A stretch of 64,000 nucleotides of DNA from Streptomyces caniscabiei (GCF_014930365.1 NZ_JABXWI010000003.1:124001-188000), one strand, 5' to 3'. Numbered from the stretch's first letter, positions 19,212 through 27,576 are shown. Notes: a model not told the origin generated them from the letters alone. Made by a program: numbers and translations.

Positions 19212-20195
19212 ATGCTGGGAGCGATCGGTCTCGACGAGACGCACGAGTCGGCCTACCGGGCCCTGGTGTCCGTGGGCGCCGCCGACGTACCGGACCTGGC
19301 GCGCCGGCTCGCGCTCGGGGAGCACGACACCGAACGCGCGCTGCGCCGACTGGAGCGGCACGGTCTCGCCGCCCAGTCCTCCGCGCGCCCCGGCCGCTGG
19401 GTCGCCGCACCCCCCGGCGTGGCCCTCGGCGCCCTGCTCACCCAGCAACGGCACGAGCTGGAGAAGGCCGAGCTGACGGCGGCGCTGCTCGCCGAGGAGT
19501 ACCGGACGAACGCGGCCGAGCCCGCGGCGCACGACCTGGTCGAGGTGGTGATCGGCTCGGCCGCGATAGCGCAGCGCTTCCTGCAGCTCCAGCTCGGCGC
19601 CACGGAGGAGGTCTGCGCCATGGTCACCGGGGCTCCCATCGCGGTCTCCGGGCCGGAGAACAACCCCGCGGAGGAGCAGGCGACCGGTCGCGGCGTCGGT
19701 TACCGCGTGGTGGTCGAACGGGCCGTCCTGGACGAGGACGCCGGGCTGACCGAGCTGTCCGCCGCGCTGGGCCGGGAGGAGCGGGTGCGGGTCATGGACG
19801 AGGTGCCCACGAAACTCGTCATCGCCGACCGGACGCTCGCCATGCTGCCGCTCACCACGCACACCGCCGAGCCCGCCGCGCTCGTCGTCCACGCGAGCGG
19901 CCTGCTGGAGCTGCTGTCGGGCCTGTTCGAGTCGGTCTGGCGGCAGGCCCTCCCGCTGCGCCTGGGATCCGGCCGGGTCATCGAGGACGTCCCGGACGCC
20001 CCCGACGCCACCGATCTGGAGATCCTCTCCCTGCTGCTGGCCGGCATGACCGACGCGAGCGTCGCCAAACAGCTGGACCTGGGCCTGCGGACCGTGCAGC
20101 GCCGGGTGAAGGGCCTGATGGAACTCGCCGGGGTCACGACCCGGCTCCAGCTGGGCTGGCACGCCTACGAGCGGGCCTGGGTGACCCGGGACTGA
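19212..20195 (+). CDS. Two-HTH transcriptional regulator (TrmB-like N-terminus, LuxR-type C-terminus)
   Basis: 327 aa from ATG 19212 (MLGAIGLDETHESAY). The N-terminal winged helix (residues about 5-60, VPDLARRLALGEHDTERALR) resembles TrmB/sugar-type regulators. A central effector-like domain follows (about 100-250). The C-terminus has a LuxR-type HTH: EILSLLLAGMTDASVAKQLD then LGLRTVQRRVKGLMELAG. Such orphan regulators are numerous in Streptomyces, and the target is unknown. Twin palindromes upstream suggest autoregulation. The alternative start GTG 19170 would add 14 Arg-rich residues and is less likely. Confidence 0.82.
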   Translation: MLGAIGLDETHESAYRALVSVGAADVPDLARRLALGEHDTERALRRLERHGLAAQSSARPGRWVAAPPGVALGALLTQQRHELEKAELTAALLAEEYRTNAAEPAAHDLVEVVIGSAAIAQRFLQLQLGATEEVCAMVTGAPIAVSGPENNPAEEQATGRGVGYRVVVERAVLDEDAGLTELSAALGREERVRVMDEVPTKLVIADRTLAMLPLTTHTAEPAALVVHASGLLELLSGLFESVWRQALPLRLGSGRVIEDVPDAPDATDLEILSLLLAGMTDASVAKQLDLGLRTVQRRVKGLMELAGVTTRLQLGWHAYERAWVTRD

Positions 20196-20240
20196 CACCC
20201 CTGACCTGCGCGTTCCCGCTGGGTCCGGCACCCTGGGCAG

Positions 20241-20723
20241 ATGGGAGCGTGGGAACTCCTGCTGGTCGGGGTCGTACTGCTGCTCGGCCTGTGCGGAGTG
20301 CTGGTGCCCGGTGTTCCGGGGTCCTGGCTCGTGTGGGCCGGGGTCATGTGGTGGGCGCTGGAGGATCCGCGGCCCATCGCCTGGTGGGTGCTGGTGGGCG
20401 CGACCACGGTGCTGCTCGCGGCCCGGGCGGTCCGCTGGGTCCTGCCGCCCCGGCGCCTGACGGAGAGCGGTGCCACCCCGCGCATGGGGGTGTACGCGGG
20501 GGCCGGGGCCTTCCTCGGCTTCGTCCTCGTGCCCGTGCTCGGCGCGATCCCCGGCTTCGTCGGCGGTATCTACCTCTCCGAACGGCTCCGCCTCGGCCAC
20601 CCCGGCGCGGCGAGGGCCGCGACGCGCACGGCGATGCGCTCGGGCGGTTCGAGCGTCCTGGCGGAGCTCTTCGCCTGTCTGCTGGTGACGGGGGCGTGGG
20701 TGGGCGTGGTGTTCGGCGGCTGA
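20241..20723 (+). CDS. DUF456 family small membrane protein
   Basis: 160 aa with about four hydrophobic segments, beginning MGAWELLLVGVVLLLGLCGV and containing GVLVPGVPGSWLVWAG and LGAIPGFVGGIYLSERLR. These glycine/proline-containing loops are the DUF456 signature. The function of the family is unknown. It starts 45 nt after the HTH regulator and may be co-transcribed. It converges on the MGMT gene 43 nt away. Confidence 0.85.
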   Translation: MGAWELLLVGVVLLLGLCGVLVPGVPGSWLVWAGVMWWALEDPRPIAWWVLVGATTVLLAARAVRWVLPPRRLTESGATPRMGVYAGAGAFLGFVLVPVLGAIPGFVGGIYLSERLRLGHPGAARAATRTAMRSGGSSVLAELFACLLVTGAWVGVVFGG

Positions 20724-20766
20724 GCCGGCCGGGACTGCCGCCGACACCACCGACGGGCCGGGGCCG

Positions 20767-21267
20767 TCACGGCCGGAGTACGCCCTCCAGACCGAGGAGG
20801 AGGCGTTTGCGGTCGAGGCCGCCGGCGTATCCCGTGAGGGTGCCGTCCGCGCCGATCACCCGGTGGCAGGGGCGGACGATGAGGAGGGGGTTCGCGCCGA
20901 TCGCGCCGCCCACGGCCCGGACGGCGGCGCGGGGTGCGCCGATCCGGGCGGCGACGGCGCCGTAGGTGACGGTCGCGCCGAAGGGGACGTCGTCGAGCGC
21001 GGCCCAGACCCGCCGCCGGAACTCGGTGCCCTCGCCGCGCAGCTCCAGCCGGAACTCCTTGAGCTCACCGGCGAAGTAGGCGGCGAGCTGTTCCTCGGCG
21101 GCCCGGAAGGGGGCGGGGTCGCGCAGCCAGCCCGGCAGCGGGACCCGGCCGCCCTTCTGCTCCGGTACGGAGAGGGAGGTGAGGGCGCCGTGCTCGTCGG
21201 CGGTGAGGAGGAGTCGCCCGACGGGACTGTCGACGACGGTGTAGTACGTCCGCTGCTCGGTGCTCAC
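20767..21267 (-). CDS. ogt: Methylated-DNA--protein-cysteine methyltransferase
   Basis: 166 aa from GTG 21267. The active-site motif is RPCHRVIGADG with the methyl-accepting cysteine; the helix-turn-helix region FRRRVWAALDDVPFGATVTY and the C-terminal GYAGGLDRKRLLL are also present. It removes O6-methylguanine lesions by suicidal transfer to the cysteine. The GTG start overlaps the stop of the Ada/AlkA gene (GTGA), so the two proteins are translationally coupled in an alkylation-repair operon. A much longer open frame continues upstream but is antisense-type shadow. Confidence 0.93.
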   Translation of the reverse strand: MSTEQRTYYTVVDSPVGRLLLTADEHGALTSLSVPEQKGGRVPLPGWLRDPAPFRAAEEQLAAYFAGELKEFRLELRGEGTEFRRRVWAALDDVPFGATVTYGAVAARIGAPRAAVRAVGGAIGANPLLIVRPCHRVIGADGTLTGYAGGLDRKRLLLGLEGVLRP

Positions 21268-22664
21268 GGCTGAACTCCCTGTTCCTGTGTCCGAAGGTGT
21301 TGGACGGCGTACGACCGCCAGGGCCGCCAGGCGTCCGGCACGGCCTCGCCCGGGGGTGCCACGTCCGGGTCGCCGAGGGCGCGGGTGCGGATCTCGGCGA
21401 CGGTACGGGCGTCCAGGCCGGGCAGTGCGAGGAGGGCCGCCTCGGTGGCGTCCCGGTCGGCGCCGACGTCGAGGCGGCAGGTGCCGTCGGCGAGGGCGCG
21501 TGCGAGGGCGCCGAGCGGGCCGCCCGCGCCGGCCAGCGCTCCGGGTTCGGGGAACAGGTGCGTCAGCGTCCCCCGCGGGGCGTCCAGCATCTTGCCGTAC
21601 GCCCGCACGAGCCGTTCCGCCTCCGCGCGCCCGACGAGCGCCCGTACGGCGAACTCCTCCGGGTCGGCAGTGCCCGGTGAGCGCAGCCCCGGCCTGGCGG
21701 CGACGAGCGGGGCGAGCCGGGCGTCCTCGCCGAGGCGCTCGTCCACGGCGTACGGATCGGCGTCCAGGTCGAACAGCCGTCGCAGCCGCTGCACGGCGGT
21801 GGTGAGGTCCCGGGGGTCGGTGAGGTGGAGCCGGGCGTCGAGCCAGCCGCCGGACCGTCCCGGCGGGGCGGCCCCCGGTCGCTCGTCGACCTCGGCGATC
21901 GCGGTGCCGTACGGGAGGCGGAGGGTGCGCTGGTGGGTGCGGTGGCCGCGTACGCCGGTCGTCTCCTCGACGCCGGTGACGGACTCGGCGGCCAGGACGT
22001 CGAAGAGGGCGGTGGACCGGTACGGGCCCCGGTACGCGAGCCGGAGCGGGATGCCGGTCGTGGGTGAGCCGGCGGGCCGCCGGGGTGCGCCGGCGCGCAG
22101 GGCGCTGGGTGTCATGGCGTACACCGCGCGGATCGTGTCGTTGAACTGGCGCACGCTGGCGAAGCCGGACGCGAAGGCGATCTCGGTGACCGGGAGGGCG
22201 GTGGTCCGCAGCAGGACGCGGGCGGTGTGCGCCCGCTGGGCGCGGGCCAGGGCGACGGGCCCGGCGCCGACCTCGGCGGTGAGCTGCCGCCGGACCTGGC
22301 GCGCGCTGTAACCGAGCCGCACCGCCAGCCCGGCGACGCCCTCGCGGTCGACGACGCCGTCCCCGATGAGCCGCATGGCCCGGCCCACGGAGTCCGCGCG
22401 CACGTTCCACTCGGCCGAGCCGGGCACGGCGTCCGGACGGCACCGTCGGCAGGCCCGGAACCCGGCGCCCTGGGCGGCGGCCGCGGACGCGTAGAAGCGG
22501 ACGTTCTCCCGTTTCGGCGTCACCGCCGGGCAGCTCGGCCGGCAGTAGATCCCGGTCGTCCGGACGGCGAAGAAGAACTCCCCGTCGAACCGGCCGTCCC
22601 TGCTCCGCACGGCCTCGTACCTGGTGTCCTCGTCCCCCGTGCCGTCCTTCATGCCGTCCTTCAT
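21264..22664 (-). CDS. Ada-type regulator fused to a degenerate AlkA glycosylase domain
   Basis: 466 aa from ATG 22664 (TTGAGGA site upstream). Domain 1 is an Ada zinc domain with C41, C45, C72 and C75 (YCRPSCPA, CRRC), where methyl-phosphotriester transfer would occur on C41. Domain 2 is an AraC-type HTH (about 90-180, LAVRLGYSARQVRRQLTAEV). Domain 3 resembles AlkA (about 190-466). The AlkA catalytic part appears defective: after ALGDPD the usual segment with the catalytic Asp (DLGxR-like) is missing and the chain goes almost directly to AWRPWRSY. It probably acts as a methylation-sensing activator of ogt and itself. Confidence 0.88.
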   Translation of the reverse strand: MKDGMKDGTGDEDTRYEAVRSRDGRFDGEFFFAVRTTGIYCRPSCPAVTPKRENVRFYASAAAAQGAGFRACRRCRPDAVPGSAEWNVRADSVGRAMRLIGDGVVDREGVAGLAVRLGYSARQVRRQLTAEVGAGPVALARAQRAHTARVLLRTTALPVTEIAFASGFASVRQFNDTIRAVYAMTPSALRAGAPRRPAGSPTTGIPLRLAYRGPYRSTALFDVLAAESVTGVEETTGVRGHRTHQRTLRLPYGTAIAEVDERPGAAPPGRSGGWLDARLHLTDPRDLTTAVQRLRRLFDLDADPYAVDERLGEDARLAPLVAARPGLRSPGTADPEEFAVRALVGRAEAERLVRAYGKMLDAPRGTLTHLFPEPGALAGAGGPLGALARALADGTCRLDVGADRDATEAALLALPGLDARTVAEIRTRALGDPDVAPPGEAVPDAWRPWRSYAVQHLRTQEQGVQP

Positions 22665-22713
22665 GTCCTCAAGTGTCGACGACGCGGAGGCGGCGGGCTG
22701 GCGGTATTCGGAC

Positions 22714-22798
22714 ACTGCGCCCCTGAGAGGCAAGGGGCGCAGCCCCTGCCTCTCAGGGGGCGCGGGGAACTGCGCGACAAGCCCCCACTCACCCGCGC
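22714..22798. repeat. Palindromic intergenic element, copy C (half-length)
   Basis: A shortened copy of the same family: a hairpin CCCCTGAGAGGCAAGGGGCG / CAGCCCCTGCCTCTCAGG followed by only the right arm GGCGCGGGGAACTGCGCGAC. It starts 7 nt after the rsgA stop codon (minus strand) and precedes the Ada/AlkA start, so it probably ends the rsgA transcript. Confidence 0.8.
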
Positions 22799-22805
22799 CG
22801 GGAAC

Positions 22806-23951
22806 TCACCGCAAGCCACCCCGCTTCGCCTCCATCGCCGCCCGCCCCTGCGCGCCCCGCCGCTTCCACTCCTTGCGGATCTCCGCCCGCAGTCGCGCGT
22901 CGCTCTTGGCGACGATCCGCTGGTTCTCGCGGAGCAGCTTGCGGTAGCTCTCGAGCCGCCGCTCGGGCAGTTCACCGGACTCGACCGCGCCGAGGACGGC
23001 GCAGCCGGGCTCGGCGACGTGCGCGCAGTCGTGGAAGCGGCAGTCCGCGGCCAGTTCCTCGATCTCGGCGAAGACCTGTCCCACGCCGGTCTCGGCGTCC
23101 CACAGGCCGACGCCGCGCAGCCCGGGTGTGTCGATGAGGACACCGCCGCCGGGCAGGACGAGCAGGTTGCGGGTGGTCGTGGTGTGCCGTCCCTTGCCGT
23201 CCACGTCGCGGGTGGCCCGGACGTCCATGACGTCGTCGCCGAGCAGCGCGTTGGCGAGGGTCGACTTGCCCGCGCCGGACTGCCCGAGCAGGACGGAGGT
23301 GCCCCCGGCGAGCACCGCGGCGAGGACGTCGAGACCCTCGCCGTGGGTGGAGCTGACCGTCAGCACGGGGACGCCGGGCGCGACGGTCTCCACGTCCTGC
23401 ACGAGATGCCCCAGGGTGACGGCGTCCGGCACGAGGTCGGCCTTGGTGAGGACGACCACCGGCTGGGCCCCGGACTCCCAGGCCAGCGCGAGGAACCGTT
23501 CGACCCGGCCGAGGTCGAGTTCCACGGCGAGCGACACGGCGACGACCGCGTGGTCGACGTTGGCGGCGAGGATCTGCCCCTCGGCGCGCTTGGAGGAGGT
23601 GGAGCGGACGAAGGCGCTGCGGCGGGGCAGGTACGCGCGGATGTAGCGGGGGTCGCCCGCGGGTTCCACGGCGACCCAGTCGCCCGTGCAGACGACCCGC
23701 ATGGGGTCGTGGGGGGTGACGAACGCGGTGTCGGCCCGCAGCGGACCGTCGGCGGTGACGACGTCGCACTGCCCGCGGTCGACCCGGACGACCCGCCCGG
23801 CCAGCAGGCCCTCGGCGGCGTAGGGGGCGAAGGCGTCCGCCCAGGCGTCGTCCCAGCCGTAGGGGGCGAGGTCGGACACGGACGCGGAGACGCGGGAGGA
23901 GACGGATCCGGAGGTGGAGAGGGAACCGGAGATGGAGCCGGAGGAAGTCAA
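22806..23951 (-). CDS. rsgA: Ribosome small-subunit-dependent GTPase A
   Basis: 381 aa. Circularly permuted GTPase with G4 (LTKADL) before G1 (GQSGAGKST) and G3 (DTPGLRG), an N-terminal OB-like domain, and a C-terminal zinc-binding region CRFHDCAHVAEPGC. It helps late maturation of the 30S subunit. The start is taken as TTG 23951 because AAGGG lies 6 nt upstream. The first 25 residues are then Ser/Gly-rich and unusual; GTG 23879 (VSDLAPYGWDD) is the alternative but lacks a ribosome site. The TTG start's ribosome site lies in a small hairpin (23957-23970). Confidence 0.92.
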   Translation of the reverse strand: MTSSGSISGSLSTSGSVSSRVSASVSDLAPYGWDDAWADAFAPYAAEGLLAGRVVRVDRGQCDVVTADGPLRADTAFVTPHDPMRVVCTGDWVAVEPAGDPRYIRAYLPRRSAFVRSTSSKRAEGQILAANVDHAVVAVSLAVELDLGRVERFLALAWESGAQPVVVLTKADLVPDAVTLGHLVQDVETVAPGVPVLTVSSTHGEGLDVLAAVLAGGTSVLLGQSGAGKSTLANALLGDDVMDVRATRDVDGKGRHTTTTRNLLVLPGGGVLIDTPGLRGVGLWDAETGVGQVFAEIEELAADCRFHDCAHVAEPGCAVLGAVESGELPERRLESYRKLLRENQRIVAKSDARLRAEIRKEWKRRGAQGRAAMEAKRGGLR

Positions 23952-23999
23952 GGGAGACCCTTCACAGGGTGGCCCCGGCGGTCGTGCAGGACGTGGGTG

Positions 24000-24071
24000 T
24001 CAGCCGGTGGCCACGGAGGTGGACTGGATGGATTCCTGGATGCGGGCAGCGCCCATCGCAATGACAGCCAT
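24000..24071 (-). CDS. 23-aa leader ORF upstream of rsgA
   Basis: A short ORF reading MAVIAMGAARI then QESIQSTSVATG, with an excellent AGGAGGTG ribosome site 8-9 nt before its ATG, better than that of rsgA. It lies 48 nt upstream of the rsgA start, behind a good promoter (24145-24175). It could be a leader peptide that governs rsgA translation, or a functional micro-peptide. I do not recognise the sequence. Confidence 0.55.
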   Translation of the reverse strand: MAVIAMGAARIQESIQSTSVATG

Positions 24072-24144
24072 CGGTCGACACCTCCTGTCTCACTCGTCGT
24101 CGTCGGCGACGGCGGCCGGAACGGCCGCCGTGCTCGGTGGTCTC

Positions 24145-24175
24145 ACCCTAGCGGGGGCCCGAGGACCCCCGTCAA
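24145..24175 (-). promoter_or_regulatory. Promoter of the leader ORF / rsgA transcript
   Basis: On the minus strand TTGACG (24175-24170) and TAGGGT (24150-24145) are separated by 19 nt, close to the primary sigma-factor consensus of Streptomyces. Transcription would start near 24138. The transcript would first form a 9-bp hairpin (ACGGCGGCC, 24109-24117, with 24123-24131), then reach the leader ORF. Confidence 0.6.
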
Positions 24176-24213
24176 CCGATTAATGGCGGCGCCCCCGGCG
24201 CCGCGCCCCGCGC

Positions 24214-25743
24214 TCAGTCCGCGCAGTCGCACTTCTTCCCGTTGAGCGTGAAGTTCACGGGGACGGGGTTGTCGTAGCCCTGCCAGATGCCGAGGAAGCC
24301 GACGCCGAAGGTGCCGCCCGCGGCGACGGTCTTGTTGTAGTCGGCGGAGGTGGCGGTGACCTTGGAGCCCTCCTGGTCGAAGGTGCCGTCCCACATCTGG
24401 GTGACGCGCTGCTCGGCCGCGTAGGTCCAGGCGATGTGCCAGCCGTCGAGGGCCTTGGTGGAGGTGACGGTGACGGCACCCTGGAAGCCGCCGGGCCATT
24501 CGTTGACGACCTGGTAGCGGACGTGGCAGGTGGCGTCGGACGACTTGCCGGGGTCCACCGGCTGGTGGGTGACGCGGGCGGGCGTCGAGGAGTCGCCCTG
24601 GGGTTCCTCGTGGCTGTTGCCGCCCTGGTTCTTGTCGCCCTTGTCGTCCTCGTCGCCGGAACCGGTCTCCTCGGGCCGCGACGTGCTCTGCAGCTCGGAC
24701 GAGTCGCCGCCGGACGGCGCCCCGGTCACCGGGAACCTCGGGTCCTGCTGCACCACCGGCGACTCCCGCCCGGAGGAGCCCTCGACGACGGGCTCGTCGT
24801 CGCCGAACGGCATGAGGGAGACGGCGAGCGCCAGCACGGAGAGGAGACCGGCTCCGGCGAGCAGCCCGTTCCGGCTGAACCGGGGCCGCGGTTCCCGGCC
24901 CGGCGAGAGTCCCCGGTCGGTGCCGGTGGCGTCGGCGCGCCCGGGGAGCAGCCCGGCGTCGGCCGCGCGGCGGCGGCGCTCCAGGTAGGCGAGTCCGCCC
25001 CAGCCGATCACGCCGCCGGCGAGTGCGGCGGGCAGGCCGCCGCCGTGCAGGCCGAGGCAGCCCGCGGCCTCGGCGCACTGCACGCAGGTGGCGAGGTGGC
25101 GGGAGAGGTCGTCGGGGGTGTCGGTGCCGGGCGAGCGGGTCACCGCGTCCAGCAGCCGGGCGTAGGTGCGGCAGTCGGCGTGCAGGGGCGCGTCGAGCTG
25201 GCCGCGGTGGCAGCGGTCCCGGAACAGCGCCCGGACCTGGTCGAGTTCGGTCCTGGCGACCGCCGGGTCGAGACCGAGCCGGCGGGCCACCGAGCCGAGC
25301 GGCAGTGACTCGACCTCGGCGAGCCACAGCAGGGCCGCGTCGGGTTCCTGCATGTCCCGCAGGGCGCGCAGGGCGAGCGGGCGGTACAGCGGCGGGCCGG
25401 TGTAGCGGGCGGCCTTGTCCGAGTTGAGCCAGAGGCGCAGCTCGGGGTCGAGCCGGTGGCCCTGGCCGCCCGTCTCCCAGGCGGTGGCGCTGGTCCTGAC
25501 CCAGGTCAGGAGGAACGGTATTCGAGGCAGGCGCAGGGCGCGCCGTCCGGCACCGCGGTCGGCCCCCGCCTCGGACTCCAGGGCGTGTGCCTCGTGCATG
25601 CCGTTCGTGAAGGCCTCGGTGGCCAGTTGGGTCGCCGCGGCCGAACCGGACGTGCACAGGTCGGCGTACGACAGGACCGCGTCCCAGCACTCCGAGAACA
25701 GCGCGGCCTCGGCGGCGTCCTGGGGCTTCGGCAGGTCGGGCAT
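24214..25743 (-). CDS. ECF sigma-like / zinc-finger / transmembrane / CBM2 fusion protein
   Basis: 509 aa from ATG 25743 (AGGAG upstream). Residues about 14-55 resemble sigma region 2 and 122-180 region 4 (LLWLAEVESLPLGSVARRLG). A zinc-finger anti-sigma-like motif, H216-x3-C220-x2-C223, follows, with a hydrophobic stretch at 238-254 and a clear transmembrane helix at 295-313. After an acidic Ser/Gly linker (314-400) comes a family-2 carbohydrate-binding module (402-506; C406 and a C-terminal Cys, plus W416, W435 and W487). The order places the CBM outside the cell and the sigma half inside. It may sense cellulose or a related polymer and regulate transcription. Confidence 0.78.
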   Translation of the reverse strand: MPDLPKPQDAAEAALFSECWDAVLSYADLCTSGSAAATQLATEAFTNGMHEAHALESEAGADRGAGRRALRLPRIPFLLTWVRTSATAWETGGQGHRLDPELRLWLNSDKAARYTGPPLYRPLALRALRDMQEPDAALLWLAEVESLPLGSVARRLGLDPAVARTELDQVRALFRDRCHRGQLDAPLHADCRTYARLLDAVTRSPGTDTPDDLSRHLATCVQCAEAAGCLGLHGGGLPAALAGGVIGWGGLAYLERRRRAADAGLLPGRADATGTDRGLSPGREPRPRFSRNGLLAGAGLLSVLALAVSLMPFGDDEPVVEGSSGRESPVVQQDPRFPVTGAPSGGDSSELQSTSRPEETGSGDEDDKGDKNQGGNSHEEPQGDSSTPARVTHQPVDPGKSSDATCHVRYQVVNEWPGGFQGAVTVTSTKALDGWHIAWTYAAEQRVTQMWDGTFDQEGSKVTATSADYNKTVAAGGTFGVGFLGIWQGYDNPVPVNFTLNGKKCDCAD

Positions 25744-25958
25744 GGGTCTCCTGCATCCAACAGAGCGAGGGGGGAAGTATGCAAAAGTAGTCAACTGCCC
25801 TTTAAATCCAAGGGAGTTGGGGGGACCACCTTGCGGTGCCCCAGAGCTTTTCACGCTTCCCACACAACTGACAAGCTGCGTCTTCAAATGCGGTTACCAG
25901 CGGTCACACTGTTGAGTTGTACGTACGCCGACCCCGATCGACTCAACCGCCACAGGAG

Positions 25959-27284
25959 TTACTCGGCGGGAACCTCCTCGACGGCCGGAAGGCTGTCCAT
26001 GAAGGAGCTGACGGAGAAGACGGCGTTGCCGGGGCCGGGCGGGCCGTAGCCGGGCGGCGACGACAGCCCGAACTCCTCCATCGTGGCGCGGTAGGCCTGC
26101 AGCAGCCGGATGTGGTACTCCAGCGGCGCGCCCTGCGGGTTGGCCTTGCCGAGCGGGGTGGTGGGCTCCGGGCACCAGGTGGTGAAGCGGGGCGTGATGC
26201 CCTGCGACATGAAGAAGCGCAGGCCCTCGGTGGTCGACGCGATCGCCTCGTCGACGGTCTTGAACCCGAAGGGTTCGGCCATCTCCACGCCCGCCACGAA
26301 GTTGGGGATCACGTTGCGCGCGCCGAAGACACCGGCGGAGTCCAGGATCCGCTTGTGCCACTCGTCGCGGCCGACGTACCGCTCCTTGCCGGGGCAGTAC
26401 ATCTTGAAGAGGTACTCGTCCCAGACCTCGTAGTTGGGGTGGTAGATCTTCACGCCGTAGTCGTGGAAGCGCTTGACGTCGTCCAGCGGCAGCGCCTGGG
26501 CGACGACCTTGCCGATCCAGCGGTCCGGGAAGCGCTCCTCGATGGCCTTGGCGTAGTGGCCGTAGAAGTCGGCCTCGTCCCGGCCGGAGACCGTCTTGGT
26601 GATGGCGCCGCCGGTGAGCGTGTACGCGGTGGACGTCTTCGCCGTGTCGTAGCGGTCGATGATCTCCAGGGCTTCGAGGACCTCGTCGACGTCCTTCACG
26701 CCCGTGTACGGCCGGCCCGCCGCCTTGTGCTGGCGCCAGTTGTGGTTGATGTCGCAGTACTGGCACTCCTCCTTCGCGCCGAAGTACTGGCAGACGCGGA
26801 AGACGGTCAGATAGATGAGGTAGCCCCACTGGATGGTGGGGGCCACCTCCATCACGGACTTCCCGTTGGAGAGGGTGTGCTTGTAGTACTCCGGCATGGG
26901 CGGGACGCCGACGTCCGCGATGCGCTTGCCGTCCAGGTAGAGGCCGAGGAGGCCGTCCTCGTCGGACGCCACCCGGTAGGGCGAGGACGGGTTGACCCGT
27001 ACGGAGACGACCGTGCGCCGCAGGTCGTAGGGGCCGCCGGTGAGGATGATCTCCTCCGGCGGGCGGCGCAGGGCGGCCTCGCCCAGCTCGGGGAGGGTGC
27101 CGTGGTCGAAGGAGAAGATGAAGTACGACTTCGGCTTGACCTCGCCCTTCTCGTTGTCGCTCAGCGCGGAGGCGTCGAAGGCCACGCCGCCCCTGAGCAG
27201 GTCCTCCTTGAAGACGGCTTCCCGTGGCACGTGCGGGAACCTCTCCATCAGGTCCTCCACCAGTGCGGTGCGGCTGCCATCCAT
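25959..27284 (-). CDS. Radical SAM protein with CX8CX2C cluster motif
   Basis: 441 aa. The likely 4Fe-4S site is C165-x8-C174-x2-C177 (VCQYFGAKEECQYCDIN), a wider spacing than the canonical CX3CX2C. A glycine-rich segment (TLTGGAITK, 222-230) corresponds to the SAM-binding GGE-like motif, and YHPNYEVWDE and WCPEPTTPLG suit later strands of the barrel. The first 150 residues form an N-terminal domain not seen in classic members. Streptomyces genomes carry relatives annotated only as radical SAM protein. Neighbours (repeat, ECF-CBM2 gene) do not indicate a substrate. An 8-bp inverted repeat (27312-27341) sits just upstream. Confidence 0.8.
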   Translation of the reverse strand: MDGSRTALVEDLMERFPHVPREAVFKEDLLRGGVAFDASALSDNEKGEVKPKSYFIFSFDHGTLPELGEAALRRPPEEIILTGGPYDLRRTVVSVRVNPSSPYRVASDEDGLLGLYLDGKRIADVGVPPMPEYYKHTLSNGKSVMEVAPTIQWGYLIYLTVFRVCQYFGAKEECQYCDINHNWRQHKAAGRPYTGVKDVDEVLEALEIIDRYDTAKTSTAYTLTGGAITKTVSGRDEADFYGHYAKAIEERFPDRWIGKVVAQALPLDDVKRFHDYGVKIYHPNYEVWDEYLFKMYCPGKERYVGRDEWHKRILDSAGVFGARNVIPNFVAGVEMAEPFGFKTVDEAIASTTEGLRFFMSQGITPRFTTWCPEPTTPLGKANPQGAPLEYHIRLLQAYRATMEEFGLSSPPGYGPPGPGNAVFSVSSFMDSLPAVEEVPAE

Positions 27285-27422
27285 CCCGTTGTCTCCTCGC
27301 TCCCGACGTCGCGTGGGGGTTGCCCGTGCGCGTCCCCCACGGTATGCCTCCGGCGGTCAGGGGGAGGGAGCGGGGGGTTGTTCGGGGGTGGCGCCTACTG
27401 GGGTGGAGGGTGCGTGTCTCGT

Positions 27423-27576
27423 CGGCGGGTGCGGGTGCGTGGGGCGTCTCGCGCAGTTCCCCGCGCCCCTGAAAAAGCAGGGGCTGCGCCCCGTGCTTTT
27501 TCGGCCCGAGAGGGCCGTAGGCCCTTGAGGGGCGCGGGGAACTGCGCGAGAAGCCCCACCCATCCGCACCCGCCGA
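27423..27576. repeat. Palindromic intergenic element, copy D
   Basis: It occupies most of the 334-nt gap 27285-27618. The arms carry TCGCGCAGTTCCCCGCGCCC and the inverted GGGCGCGGGGAACTGCGCGA; between them is a hairpin, AAAAAGCAGGGGCTGCGCCC with CGTGCTTTTT. It lies 42 nt downstream of the stop codon of the 1491-aa gene. Only the 8-bp inverted repeat at 27312-27341 is visible in the rest of the gap. Confidence 0.85.

Noticed and set aside
24000..27284. RiPP cluster idea: short ORF plus radical SAM enzyme
   Set aside because: The 23-codon ORF lies behind its own promoter directly before rsgA, the radical SAM gene is about 2 kb away with the ECF-CBM2 gene between, and there is no recognition-element domain, exporter or protease.
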